Positions 1-11,899 of a DNA stretch of 64,000 bases are shown here, one piece after another. The stretch lies in NCBI RefSeq assembly GCF_030269925.1, contig NC_085130.1, positions 9,746,501 to 9,810,500 on the forward strand, written 5' to 3'. A program made the position numbers and the translations under genes. Source of the DNA: Bombyx mori (lineage: Eukaryota > Arthropoda > Insecta > Lepidoptera > Bombycidae). Each line of letters begins with the position of its first letter. Position 1 is the first letter of the stretch. The notes under the pieces are model-generated. The model was not told the DNA's origin. It did not search any database and saw only the letters and a list, made by a program, of their open reading frames with translations.

Positions 1-179
1 GGTAAATGTGTCTGCTGTATGGGTCTTTAATATTCACATATTATATTTATATGTATATAATTGTGTATATCAATCGCCGGCTCCCAGAGTCAGGGGAGGG
101 GAGGAGTACAGGTATCCTCGTTCGATGACGTGTCCCAAATTGAAATCCTAATATATTAGGATATTAACCTGAAAAGCTC

Positions 180-335
180 CCCACGCTGCCCCCCCAATAA
201 AATAATTTTTTCTTACACTATTTTTAATTCAAATTTATTAAAATTTATTTTCTATTTTTTAGTTGGATTTTCTATAAAAGCGTATTTTTTTAGTTTTTTA
301 AAACTATTATTTATTTTTTCAATTTTTTTTTAAAT
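180..335. repeat. Arm of the AT-rich foldback family
   Basis: CCCCACGCT followed by ATAAAATAATTTTTTCTTAC, as at 57835-57870. It lies downstream of SNX exon 4. Confidence 0.55.
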
Positions 336-578
336 ATTGAATTGTCATCGATCCTTAATAAGTATGCCAAATTTCGAGTTAATCCGACGTTTTGAAGGGG
401 GTCCAAATCAAGTCCAAAGATTCCGTTACATACTGACATACATACGTCTGAAGCTAATGAAAGCATATTAAAAAAGAGCATGTGCATAGCTCTTCCAGTA
501 CCCAAGTAGAGTCCCAGAGGCCTGGGGGCCGTACGCCCCTGTCCCCCCAGCCGCAAATCCCCCCCCTCCCCTCCTCAC

Positions 579-3274
579 CTTATCGATTTCCTCATCTGGC
601 GTGGTCAGAAACAATCTGAAGTCTTCGCTGTGTGTCAGGATCGGATGTTTGGCGATGCGATCTGTTGGCAACCAGGTACAGTCAGGCTGAGACGTATCTA
701 TCGCGACTAGACGTCTGACATGCAAGTTGCGACCGTAACAACAGTACATAAAGTAGATATTTGTTTGCCTCTAACGTCTATTACTTGATAACTTCTTAAA
801 TTCTTTAACATTTAAATTTAACCTATTTTTCCCTAGCTTGTAAAATTGCTGTAACATGTCATAGTGTTGTTAAAAGAGATTGTTGTACATGCCTGTACCT
901 GGCTTACATATCAGTACTTAAATTTATACAAGTTAATTTTAAGCTTGGATGTTTTGTGTGTATTGCTGTTGGTGTGTCCTGAATGAATAAATAAATAACA
1001 CCAAGCTGCTAAGTTTTACCGGGAAACTGTTATTAATTCAAGTTTGAAGGGGGAATTGGGAGGGTAGATATTTTTTTTATTGCCCTTGTAGGCAGACGAG
1101 CATACGGCCCACCTGATGGTGAGTGGTTACCGTCGCCCATGGACTTCAGCAATGCGAGGGGCAGAGCCAAGCCGCTGCCTACCGTTGAGTACTCACTACA
1201 AGCCCCGTTTAAAGAAGGACACGTCATAGCGCTCGAGAAACATCGTGGAGGGGAGCTCATTCCAAAGCCGGACGGTACGTGGCAAAAAATATTTCTGGAA
1301 ACGCACTGTGGATGACCACAGTCAGACCAGGTAGTATGAATGTAATGAGCGTCATCTTGTATAGGGGACAAGTTGATAAAGTGTCCGTCTGTAAGCAGCG
1401 CGTTGTTGTTGGAACACTCACCGACATAGCGCTAGTGTAGGAAGGGGGAATTATATGAATATAACAGTTTTAAACAGAGGTGCGCGCAGGTTGAAGTGAA
1501 CTGTAGTAGCTTATGGCGCTGTTTTTTAACCTCTCCACTTGCTGCTCCTGTGGCGCCACCTAATTTACTCCCTTACACCGGACGCTTTTTAAAACACTGA
1601 GCTGGTGTTCCCCTACTTCTATCCTCTATAGTTTTAATATCCTTATAATATCCTTTATCATTGTCTCCTCACCTAGAAACGCGTTGAGGGCTAAGGTCCT
1701 TATGGCGACAAACGACGCCGAGTATCTGTCGAGCTGCTGGCGCGCGGAGTGCAGCGGGGGCGCGGGGGGCGCCGCGGTGAGGGGGTGCGCCGCCGACAGC
1801 CGCTTGTGCAGCACCTGCAAGCCGCCACGCCCTGCACGCGATCTGAACTACCCAGAGCATGCTGACCTCGACTGTGGTCGTGAGTGCTCCGTCGCTTGTT
1901 CGTCAGGTCTACTAGGTGGCGCTGAGATCTCTATACAAATCATTCCCAATCCTGCAGACCGAATGGTAAACAGTCGACGTCGCCCAAAATACGTCATTAC
2001 GGATCCTCCCGATCCACTGACATCATCACCACAGACCATCGTTCTCGTCAAACCCACCGCTTGCGACGAAGGGTTCGGCGAATAAATTACCCCACAGGCA
2101 CAGCCCACTGAGTTTTTCGCGGGATCTTCTTAGTGGGTCACGTTTCCGATCCGGTGGTAGATTCTGCAAAGCACTGCTCTTGCTAGGGTCAGCATTAGCA
2201 ACTTCGCCAGGTTTGAGCCCCGTGAGCTCATCTACTTGTCCGGTAACGTTGATATATAGTCTCTCAAGGCTATCAGCATAGATAGGAAAAAATATATATA
2301 CAAATCTCATTGAAAAATATGAGACATAATATGAGAGTTCTTCACACTAGCTTGAGACATCGGATGCATGAATCAGGCTAACCTTAAAGTGATTGTACCG
2401 TCGTCTCACGCTGGGCGGGGTCGGCCACCGCGCGCACACGCAACGCACCCGGTACGTCACATACGTCTCGAGGGTCGACAGCTGTTTTATGGGGGCATCG
2501 ACCTGCAACACCAAGCCACGAGTCAACACACCATAACATATTCCGTAAAACGCTGTCTAATCTAATTCTAAATAAAATTTTGTAGCTGCTTTTCAGCAGT
2601 TTTTACCGGTGGTAGGACCTCTTGTGAGTCCGCACCGGTAGGTACCACCACCCCGCCTATTTCTGTCGTGAAGCAGTAATGCGTTTCGGTTTGAAGGCTG
2701 GGGCAGCCGTTGTAACTATAACGAGACCTTAGAACTTAAATCTCAAGGTGGGTGGCGCATTTATGTTGTAGATGTCTATGGGCTCCCGTAACCAGTTAAG
2801 GTGGGCCGTGAGCTCGTCCACGCATCAAAGCTATAAAAAAAAACCTATGAGTAGCTAGTGTAATTTTTTATAAAAGTTAATCTGAACGAAATTTGGTATT
2901 TTTTCTTTATTTTTAATTTGGGTACTACATAAGAAATATTTTTTTTATTGTTTTATTTTGAGTCCCCAATAGCTCTACTATGAGGGGTTTCAGGATTATC
3001 CATTCTTTCTGGGACACCCTGTATAAGAGTATATATAATAAGAAATACTTATCATGGCAATAATGTATGTATTGGCATCAACATATAAGCCATCAAGTAG
3101 CTAAAAACAGGACTGTAAAATCAATTTGGGTGTACTTGCCTTAATTGCAATGTCATAGCCGTGCTCCATGATGAGCGGTGATGGCTCCTGATCGTCCATG
3201 AGAGTCGGCATGTCCATATCGTCGGAGTCAGCATCTGTCATGTCCAGCATTGCTGAACTGCTTTCACTGGCCAT
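579..3274 (-). CDS. Sorting nexin SNX7/SNX30-like, 5' four coding exons (partial)
   Basis: Coding exons on the minus strand are 3274-3140, 2502-2383, 1814-1673 and 661-579 (480 bases, 160 codons), with phases 0, 0, 1, 0 that join cleanly. The ATG at 3274 opens an acidic N-terminus (MASESSSAMLDM, then repeated D/M). The PX domain follows: strand residues IKVDAPIKQLSTLETYVTYR match the vertebrate SNX7/30 pattern, and RRRYNHF at the end of exon 2 is the phosphoinositide-binding RRY-x-x-F motif. Exon 3 ends RYSASFVAIRTLALNAFL and exon 4 gives DRIAKHPILTHSEDFRLFL, the typical end of an SNX7/30 PX domain. The usual IPPLPEK loop is replaced by APPAPP. The BAR domain would be coded beyond the left edge. 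Exon 1 uses a GC donor (AAG|GCAAGT). Such proteins bind endosomal phosphoinositides and sort or tubulate endosomes. The family is well supported; SNX7 versus SNX30 is not resolved. Confidence 0.8.
1070..1345 (-). mobile_element. Non-LTR retrotransposon 3' end (family L-A)
   Basis: Family L-A ends GTAGGCAGACGAGCATACGG (read here on plus) next to a poly-T, that is, a 3' poly-A on minus. The minus strand codes the usual LINE C-terminus with a hydrophobic WN-LP-VFP-like segment and FFK-RGLWR-L. In SNX intron 3. Confidence 0.7.
1355..1570 (+). repeat. Short derivative of the 32.45-32.84 kb repeat
   Basis: Blocks TATAGGGGACAAGTTGA, GACATAGCGCTAGTGTAG and TGTGGCGCCACCTA are shared with 32450-32840 in reverse orientation. 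In SNX intron 3. Confidence 0.6.
1935..2300 (+). mobile_element. Non-LTR retrotransposon 3' end (family L-B), SNX intron 2
   Basis: Family L-B is marked by ACCGAATGGTAAACAGTCGA, CACAGCCCACTGAGTTT, GAGCCCCGTGAGCTC and a GGTAGGAAAAAA end. This copy has nearly the whole tail. Confidence 0.68.
2608..2840 (+). mobile_element. SINE Bm1 tail, SNX intron 1
   Basis: GGTGGTAGGACCTCTTGTGA start, A-run end. Confidence 0.82.
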
Positions 3275-5876
3275 TTTGTCTGGAATATTCAGATTTTCAT
3301 TACATCATTATTTTGAATAACAAATGATAACAGTTTTTTTTTTTACAATTTTTTATTTATTTTGTAGGCCTATGGATTTCAAATGAAATATAATATATCT
3401 ATATATTGTTCTTTTTATTTGAGCTAATTTTAAAATTTTTAACTCCATAAAGTTTTTATTGTTTTAATTTTTATTGGCCGGTTTATATTTTTGTGTGATT
3501 TACACTGCTAGAGCATAATTGTTATTTTTACTATGTATTTTCCTGCAATTGAGGGAGTATAGAATGATAAGAACTATTTGTTACCTTTTTAACAATTTTC
3601 ATAATCAGTGTATCATTTGTTGGAAAATCAGAATAAATTTAAAAAATAATAATTTGTTTATTGAATGTGATTTATTTATAGAAATCTCCTGGGCCTTTGA
3701 CAGTAATTTCCGAAAATGTTGTATAGCAGCTATTTAAGGAAGGATTTTTTAAACAAACTTTTGTGTCACGAAAAATTAAAAAATTAAATATTTAATTACA
3801 AGAATATTTCAAGATAATTTACACACCAAACATAAAAGTATTAATTTTAATATTTAATCTATCGAAAATTGATCAGAATTTAGGATAAATTCAATTCATT
3901 TAATAGTTAATAACTAGTTAGTAGATGTTATAAGTGTCCTATTAAGGAAAATTGTTAAATTAGTTTACATGTTTTGTTTCTGAAATTCTATTCTATGAAT
4001 TATTATTATGAAACTGAAATGTGGTTATGGCTGCCAAAGCTAGTTAGTTCCTCTGGGCAGCAGTAGTACTACCAGGTTTTATGCCAGACAGGCCATCTTT
4101 GATAGCTATGGTAAAAAAGGTAAGATTGTTTATCTTTACAGACCCTCTAAGACAACTCGTAAACTTGAAGGTACTAATTAGATGCTATTCTTGAGGCAGT
4201 AACAAATCGAAAGAGTGTCGTGAATTAATATATATTTATAACTTTATATACTTATAAAGGCGGACTTAAAGCCATAGGCATTCTCTGACAACCTACCTTA
4301 GGAGGGTGCAGAGATGAACCTTGTTAGGTGTAGTGTGATAGTGATATAACTTAAACATAGTAATATATGTATATATAACATACATAATATTTATAGATAC
4401 AAATACTCGTACTTCAATAAATACATATACATAATAAATATTATCAAAGTCTAATCTAATATTTTCTCTAATACTAATCTAATAACTAATCTCTAATTAA
4501 TAATATAATACGCCAAAGTTATTCAAATATATTTACAGTAAATTTAAATGGGCGTATAACTAGTGTTCGTATTAGTCCATATAGTTTTATCAGCGGCACA
4601 CGCAGTGATAGAAAGAATTTATAAAACTTTTTTAAGAAATCACTTTTTGTCGGCCTACTTTAGTAATTCTGTCACGAAGCGCCTAGGTATTAAACTCAAT
4701 TAAACTCAATTAATGTTTAGTTTATTCAAATTTTAGTATAATATTGCGTTATTTACCTCGAAGCGTCTTTTACTATTGTTGTGAATGTGTAACTTTTTGT
4801 AACAAAAACAAAAATCAATTCCGATGACACATTGACGTTTCTCTTTATTCGTTTTCATGTCAACGTTTAAGGGTCATTGACATCAAAACCTATAAACTCA
4901 CAGTTTACCAATTTTAGATGTCTTACAAGCAATACTTTCGTTTTAGTCGATTTTTTGTATTTTCATTTATTTTAGAAACACTGTAAATTAATTAATTTGT
5001 TTTAACAGAAATTGTGGTAACCTGAATAACATTCAAAGAAAAGCAGTACATACCATCTTAATAAAGTTATTTAAAACCATGGATGTTTACTTTATTGTTA
5101 AATTAACTTTTTCGTTACAACTTCAGCCAAGTTAAATTGAGTAGATCAATAGGTAGTGTTTTAGTCCAAAATATATGTAATAACCGCTGCCTATTTTACC
5201 GTTTAACGCTATGCGAAACCTCATAAATATTTGAAATAGTCACTGGGTATGACTTTTCAAGTTCTTACAAAATTTTCTTTTTCCACTAAATTACGAAGTT
5301 TTAATGTGTGTTTCATTTCTAGCCATCCGACAATTGACCAAATCTTCAATGCTGTGGGTCGTGACCTCTATGGGATTTCAGAATCTCTCCGGTGGATTAT
5401 CTTACGCCATACGTCGATATATTCTCGACGCTATAGATGACCTCAAATACGATAGTGTATTTGCGGTACGGATTTGGTCTGACCAGCGCAGGGGGACCTG
5501 CCCATCAACAACATCTAATTTCATTTAATTCCAATCCTCAATTAACTCTACTTCACTTTTTAAGCAACAGATATGGCGGGCATTGGCCTTTGGTACAAAA
5601 CATTTTGATTTGGGCTCTTTTCTTTGCGTATTCAATAAATAAAAAATAAAAATTGATATTGACAGTTGACGTTTTAATTAGTGTCACAGTCTTCAGTCAG
5701 TGTTGCATTTCACTTCTTCCTATTGTGATTTTGCTGATAGGGTATCAATAAATTTCGCCGTTTCCAAGTGAAAACATAATTAATGTGAAATTTTTTAAAA
5801 GCTTTGTCTACACTACAATTAAAAATATCATATTCATACTAAAAGTTCGTTGAAAACCGCCAAAATTACGTCCAAA
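3275..5876. other. Intergenic region between divergent SNX and Cdk9 genes
   Basis: About 2.6 kb between two start codons facing away from each other. It must hold both promoters and probably a noncoding first exon of the sorting nexin, because a 3' splice site (TATTCCAG|ACAAAATGG) lies just upstream of its ATG. Mostly AT-rich. A stretch at 5249-5528 has limited coding-like character on the plus strand but matches no family I recognise. I see no other gene. Confidence 0.5.
5693..5701 (+). promoter_or_regulatory. Possible initiator (TCAGTCAGT) for Cdk9
   Basis: Two overlapping TCAGT pentamers, the arthropod Inr consensus, lie about 180 bases before the Cdk9 ATG. No TATA box is obvious at the right spacing. 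A weak call from motif alone. Confidence 0.2.
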
Positions 5877-8800
5877 ATGCAAAGCGTAAGTGCTCCGCGG
5901 GAGCCCACGCAACCAGTTTTAAGCACAACTTCAACTATATTAAACATGAGGGAAAAGGAGAAATACATAGAGGAATTCGACTTTCCCTTCTGCGACGAGT
6001 CTTCCAAATACGAAAAAGTAGCTAAAATCGGACAAGGAACATTCGGTGAAGTGTTCAAAGCGCGCGCGAGAAACAGTAGCAAAAAGTTTGTTGCCATGAA
6101 AAAAGTCTTAATGGACAATGAAAAAGAGGGTTTCCCGATCACGGCCCTGCGGGAAATAAAGATCTTGCAGCTCTTAAAACACGAAAACGTTGTAAACTTG
6201 ATAGAAATATGCCGCACGAAGGCTACGGTTCACAATAAATACCGTTCCACTTTCTATTTGGTGTTCGACTTCTGCGAACACGATCTAGCTGGCCTGCTAT
6301 CGAACGTGAATGTTAAGTTCAGTCTCGGCGAAATAAAAAAAGTCATGCAACAATTACTGAACGGACTTTATTACATACACAGCAACAAAATACTCCACAG
6401 AGACATGAAGGCTGCCAATGTACTAATAACAAAGAATGGAACATTAAAACTGGCTGACTTTGGACTTGCTCGAGCATTCAGCGTCGCAAAGTCTGGACAA
6501 GCCAATAAATATACTAATCGTGTTGTTACTTTGTGGTATAGGCCTCCAGAATTGCTGTTAGGTGAGTTTTTAAAACATATTATTTATTAATGAACAGTGT
6601 TTTTTTATGTAAACCATAATTTCTGGTAATAAGACAAATTGAGCTTGGATGAGTGGGCACCATTATTCTACTAACTCCTGTTGCTAAGTAGTAAGGCCTT
6701 GAAGTAAGCTCCCCTCCATGATGTTTCCCGAGAGCCTGTCTGTCGTCATGTCTTTCTTCAAACGAGGCTTGTGGAGAGTACTTCACGGTAGGCAACGGCT
6801 TGGCTTTGCTCCTAGTATTGCTGACGTTCATAAGCTACAACCACTCACCATCAGATGAGCCTTCTGCTCATCTGCCTACAAGAACATTTTTTTTTTTATC
6901 TAAAGCATCGAAGCAGTCATACATTTTAGTTTAAAGGAGACAAGTGTTATGTTATCTTTCATAGTGGGAGTGATTTTGAATAACTTATAACTAACATTTA
7001 ATAACATGTAATAGTGAGTTGTCTTTGTCTGCTCATTTAGAAAAATATATGAAAAATGAGCTGTGGTGTGTTGTATCAGCTTTAACATGCCTTATTTAAT
7101 TAAAGGTGACCGTAACTACGGTCCACCAGTGGACATGTGGGGAGCCGGATGTATCATGGCTGAAATGTGGACTCGCTCCCCGATCATGCAGGTTTGAAAC
7201 TTTTCAAAGATACCGACCTGATTAAAACTACTTTTACAGTTTAATCTAGTTTTTTTTGCAAATCTAGTCAAAGGAAATAGATGCAGGGCCCTTGCTTAAA
7301 AATGCAGTAATAAGTTTTTGTGTTATCTAGTCAAAAATCACTGCTCTTGTAATGGGAAAGCATAAAATACCAAACCCTCTATTGAGTTTATTCAATAATA
7401 AACTTGCAATTTTATAATGATCACAAATTATATGCCATAAACCCCAAATTTAATGGAGTATTATTGGATAGACTTATTGGTTCAATGATGTTCATAGATA
7501 AAGGTTTACAATGAGTCACAAAATCTACGAATTATTTCTTTTCAAATTGATAAATTTTATTGTAATTGTATATTCTGTAGATATTTATGTTATTATTTTT
7601 AGAATATGTATAGAATAGTTTTAGAAATGACAGACTAAGAGGCTGAGGCTCCAGAAAGACAGACGATACACCACAGATCAGCAGTTAAAAAAAAAATTCT
7701 TGTCTACCATGGATCTTTGATTAGAAATGTAATATTTCAGGGTCCGACAGAACAGCAGCAGCTGATATTAATATCGCAGCTGTGCGGTTCCTGTACACCT
7801 GATGTCTGGCCCGGAGTGGAGAACTTGGATCTTTACAACAAAATGGAGTTGCCAAAGGGTCAAAAGAGGAAAGTCAAGGTGAATATGGAATTTAATCATT
7901 GAGATTTTTATATCTATTGGCTTAGTAAGACTGTTTGGTCAGAATCAGGGTACCTATGTACTCAATTGCAGTGTGGAAATAAGACATAATCATTTTTGAA
8001 AAAAAAAAAAGTTTTTTTTTTATCTTTGGCCGATAACACACATTCCAAGATGATATTTAAGGTCAAGGCTCAACACACTGCCTCATAAGTCAACATTTCA
8101 TAGTTCATTACATATTTTCTTACAAAAACAATAAGTATTTTTGCCTACTGTCAACTAGTTATTTTATTTCTGTATCACCGTAGCCACCAAAAGCATTGTC
8201 AGCCATTATATAATTGTTATATCGGAATATAGGAGCAAAGAAACGAACATACATAATAACAGCCGGTTTATTATTGCACTGCACACTGCATAACACACAC
8301 TGCAATAATACTATTGAGACTCAGATCTCATATCTCATGATGGGCGTCGAGAACATTTTGATGTTTGGTCCAGTGGGCATTTAACAATATGTGTACTTAT
8401 TTTCCCATCTATGCCGCTCTCTCTTCACTGCATACTGTATATATTCATTCCAGCATCTCTTATATACTAATTAAGATTTGTATATAAACACAGGAAAGAC
8501 TGAAACCATATGTGAAGGATCCCTACGGCTGTGACTTATTGGACAAACTGCTGCAGTTAGATCCTGCCAAGCGGTATGTATAATAGTTTACTTCCAGCTT
8601 ACAATTTCTACAAGGAATTTATTCTATTAATGTTAATTGTTGATAGACAAGAAACTGGTTTTACCGGTGAAAGGACCTCTTGTGAGTCCGCACGGGTAGG
8701 TACCACCATCCTGCCTATTTCTGTCGTGAAGCAGTAATGCGTTTTGGTTTGAAGGGTGGGACAGCCGTTGTAACTATACTGAGACCTTAGAACTTATATC

Positions 8801-11054
8801 TTAAGGTGGGTGGTGCATTTACGTTGTAGATGTCTATTGGCTCCAGTAAGCACTTAAGACCAGGTGGGCTGTGAGTTCGTTCAGCCGTCTAAGTAATAAA
8901 AAAACAAAACAAAAATGGGATGGTATATTCGCTTGTATCAAATGATTCCGCATATTAACTCAATCTATTCTATATCTATATATATAAATGAATTGCTGTT
9001 CGTTAGTCTCGCTAAAACTCGAGAACGGCTTGACCGATTTGGCTAATTTTGGTCTTGAATTATTCGTGGAAGTCCAGAGAAGGTTTAAAAGGTAAATAAA
9101 TATGAAAATGCTCGGAATTAAATAAAAATAACAAATTTGTTTTTTTCTTTGATGCGTCCCCCGTCGGACGGATTCATTTTGTTTAAGTTTATTTTATACA
9201 AAAGTTTAGGTCTTTTAATTATAGATTGAGGCACTACAAAGTCTGCCGGGTCAGCTAGTTTTTAATATTAATCATCTTTGCAAAAATTTTTTTTTCCGTT
9301 CACGTTATCTGTCTTTACATTAAGATAAAATTATGTATTAATTTTGTTAATAGTAATCAAAATATAGGTAAACTAAAAAAAAAAAACGACTACCCTCTTT
9401 TGAGAAAAATGCTGGTGATACTAAATGTTTACGTATATTAACTCAATTTCGAATATTTTAGGAAATTGTGCACTTTTAATGCGAAGACGGTATATACCTT
9501 GTCAGGTCATAAGTATTGTCACACAGTAAAAACTTTTCTTTTAGAATGCTGGCCACAAAAAAGTTTATTGAATTCGAATTTCGAATTGTTCATGAAAATA
9601 AAAATGTATACTTTTAGAATTTTACTCATTGTTAAATATGGAGTGGACGCCTAAAGAAGACCGTGTTGCAGTTATTGCGTTGCATCGTTGCGGTTACGCG
9701 CCAATTCAAATTTTTAACATACTGAAAAATTTGAATATAACCAAAAGATTCGTTTATCGTACCATCAAACGATATAATGAAGACTCTAGTGTAGATGACA
9801 GGTCAAGAAGTGGTCGCCCTCGGTCTGTTAGGAATCCAGCAGTGATAAAAGCTGTGAAGGCGTGAATTCAAAGAAATCCCAAACGTAAGCAGAAACTGTT
9901 GGCCCTTCAGATGGGGTTAAGCAGAACCACGGTGAAAAGGGTGTTAAATGAAGACTTAGGGCTTCGGGCATATCGAAGAAAAACAGGACATCGTTTGAAT
10001 GCTCGTCTAATGGACCTGAGACTGAAGAGATGCCGCGCTTTGTTGAAACGGTACGCGGGAAAAAAATATCGGGAATTCTTTTTTCGGATGAAAAATTTTT
10101 TACCGTAGAAGAGAGCTACAACAAACAAAATGATAAGGTGTACGCACACAGTAGTGAAGAAGCGAGCAACCGTATTCCGCATGTCCAACGAGGTCATTTT
10201 CCATCCTCGCTCATGGTATGGTTGGGAGTTTCTTATTGGGGCTTAACAGAGGTACATTTTTGTGCGAAAGGTGTAAAAACGAATGCAGTTGTGTATCAAA
10301 ATACAGTCCTGACGAACCCTGTGGAACCTGTTTCTCATACCATGTTCAATAACAGGCACTGGGTATTCCAACAAGATTCGGCGCCAGCTCATAGAGCGAA
10401 GAGCACACAAGACTGGCTGGCGGCGCGTGAAATCGACTTCATCCGGCACGAAGACTGGCCCTCCTCCAGTCCAGATTTGAATCCGTTAGATTACAAGATA
10501 TGGCAACACTTGGAGGAAAAGGCGTGCTCAAAGCCTCATCCCAATTTGGAGTCACTCAAGACATCCTTGATTAAGGCAGCCGCCGATATTGACATGGACC
10601 TCGTTCGTGCTGCGATAGACGACTGGCCGCGCAGATTGAAGGCCTGTATTCAAAATCACGGAGGTCATTTTGAATAAACTTTAGTGTCATAAGAATCTAT
10701 GTTTTGTTAAGTTAATTTTGGTATATGAATGGTTACATAATGAATAAACTTGTTTCAATTATTTTACATTAAACATGTGACAGAATTTATGACCTGACTA
10801 GGTATAATGTTTGTTGTCGGGCTAAGCTCTTGTTGTTTGGTTGCAGCTATGACGCGGACACGGCCCTTAACCACGACTTCTTCTGGACGGACCCCATGCC
10901 GTGCGACCTCGGCAACATGCTCGCGCAGCACACGCAGAGCATGTTCGAGTACCTGGCGCCCCCGCGGCGCCCCGCCCACCTGCGCCACCACCACCACGCC
11001 GCGCCGCCCGCCAAGCCGCCCCTCGACTCCGGCTACCAGGACCGCGTGTTCTGA
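5877..11054 (+). CDS. Cdk9: Cyclin-dependent kinase 9 (P-TEFb catalytic subunit)
   Basis: Five exons: 5877-6561, 7106-7191, 7741-7878, 8494-8573 and 10847-11054. They sum to 1197 bases and 398 residues, close to the fly protein. The kinase phosphorylates the RNA polymerase II C-terminal domain, NELF and DSIF with cyclin T in the nucleus. Visible motifs are the glycine loop IGQGTFGEV (51-59), Lys75 in VAMKK, the cyclin-contact helix PITALRE (87-93), HRD (174-176), DFG (194-196) and the T-loop [14 protein letters not shown] with Thr213 at the position of human Thr186. The next exons give [20 protein letters not shown] and [12 protein letters not shown], then a Pro/His-rich tail ending DRVF. I chose the ATG at 5877; a second in-frame ATG at 5946 ([11 protein letters not shown]) is possible. 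Intron 4 is filled with transposons, and the mariner ends 44 bases before exon 5. Exon 5 is markedly GC-rich compared with exon 1. Confidence 0.95.
6640..6898 (+). mobile_element. LINE L-A 3' end, Cdk9 intron 1
   Basis: TGTCTTTCTTCAAACGAGGC codes SFFKRG, followed by the TAGGCAACGGCTTGGCTTTG block and a poly-T-flanked tail. Confidence 0.7.
8666..8905 (+). mobile_element. SINE Bm1 tail, Cdk9 intron 4
   Basis: Begins at GGTGAAAGGACCTCTTGTGA and ends in an AC-rich A-run; 93 bases after exon 4. Confidence 0.82.
8975..9258 (+). mobile_element. Helitron, non-autonomous (family 1), Cdk9 intron 4
   Basis: Begins A^TCTATATATATAAATG and ends GGGTCAGCTAG^T, the canonical Helitron termini. Contains CTCGAGAACGGCTTGACCGA. 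Confidence 0.8.
9497..10802 (+). mobile_element. Mariner copy 1 (DD37D), in Cdk9 intron 4
   Basis: A 1306-bp element between TA dinucleotides (9495-9496 and 10803-10804), with inverted ends of about 29 bp (CCTTGTCAGGTCATAAGTAT at the left, its near-complement at the right). The transposase runs from 9635 ([12 protein letters not shown]) to 10677 (GGHFE). It has a paired-like helix-turn-helix N-terminus, then [15 protein letters not shown] and SPDLNPLDY. There are 37 residues between the second and third catalytic Asp, so DD37D. It is broken twice: a CGA to TGA nonsense change at 9863 and a one-base deletion near 10075 relative to the copy at 34777. Confidence 0.9.
9635..10677 (+). pseudogene. 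Mariner transposase, nonsense plus frameshift
   Basis: The reading frame is open to 9865, resumes in the same frame after the stop at least from 9899 to about 10075, then shifts by one and stays open to 10677. The conserved [16 protein letters not shown] block and the end GGHFE are intact. Confidence 0.85.
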
Positions 11055-11244
11055 GCCGCGACCACTTGCCGCCGCCAGCGACACCGGCACAAGCACGACC
11101 AGACGCCACCAGAGCCTCGGTGAGGATGTAAAGGCGCTTTATGACTCTGATGTTGGGAGTTGAGGTCGTTGGGTTTGGTGTTGGGAGACACGTGGCGAGT
11201 AGAAAACATATTGAGGGGTAAAAGGTTATTTAGTTTAAGCGACT
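11055..11244 (+). other. Cdk9 3' flank / probable 3' UTR
   Basis: GC-rich just after the stop, turning AT-rich; no poly(A) signal before the first repeat, so the end of the transcript is not defined. Confidence 0.4.
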
Positions 11245-11335
11245 CGTCAAGTTTGAGCCCCGTGAGCTCACCTACTAGTTAAGGTTACGCTGATATAGCC
11301 TATCAAGGCTATCAGCTTAGGTAGGAAAATTTTTT
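11245..11335 (+). mobile_element. LINE L-B 3' end, after Cdk9
   Basis: GTTTGAGCCCCGTGAGCTCA to TTAGGTAGGAAAA. Confidence 0.65.
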
Positions 11336-11378
11336 TTTACCAACATTTATCTTTGTAATTTTACTGGTTTACTTTGTA

Positions 11379-11580
11379 CCGGTGGTCGTCTTGTGAGTCC
11401 GCGCGGGTAGGTACCACCGCCCTGCCTATTTCTGCCGTGAAGCAGTAATGCGTTTCGGTTTGAAGGGCGGGGCAGCCGTTGTAACTATACTGAGACCTTA
11501 GAACTCGTGTCTCGAGGTCGATGGCGGCATTTACGTTGTAGCTGTCTATGGGCTCCAGTAACAACTTAACAATCCATATA
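11379..11580 (+). mobile_element. SINE Bm1 tail, deleted
   Basis: Starts CCGGTGGTCGTCTTGTGAGT; the last 50 bases of the family tail are missing. Confidence 0.75.
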
Positions 11581-11899
11581 ATTGCGTGAAAGAGTAACAA
11601 GCAAACATACATTCTTACAAACTTTCGCGTTTATTAATGGGATAGGATTAGTATTAACAGTTCGATATTTTTAATTGAACTTCAATTATGTTTACTGCAT
11701 TCAAATAGTTGAAGAAGCTTTTTTTAATATTTTATCCTTTAAATGACTGGTGAAGTTGCAAAAATGTTGCTTAAACCAAATAATCTTTCACCCCATGATT
11801 TCAAATTACTTTAAAATAATATGCACATAATATGTGAATACCTCTGACTATTTAGGAGCCAATGTTTCAAGCGGACTGCTATTTGAGGTTAATTATGTT

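Noticed and set aside
468..749. Longer minus-strand open frame around SNX exon 4
   Set aside because: Only 661-579 fits: the acceptor at TTGCCAACAG restores FL-DRIAKHPIL, while the extra upstream and downstream residues are intron read-through.
1684..2085. 133-codon plus-strand frame
   Set aside because: It spans the complement of SNX exon 3 and a LINE tail; no family resemblance.
5850..5876. Extended Cdk9 N-terminus from 5850
   Set aside because: The codon at 5850 is TTG; the first in-frame ATG is at 5877.
10807..11163. Plus- and minus-strand frames over Cdk9 exon 5
   Set aside because: Shadows of the GC-rich final exon; only the frame continuing [10 protein letters not shown] is real.
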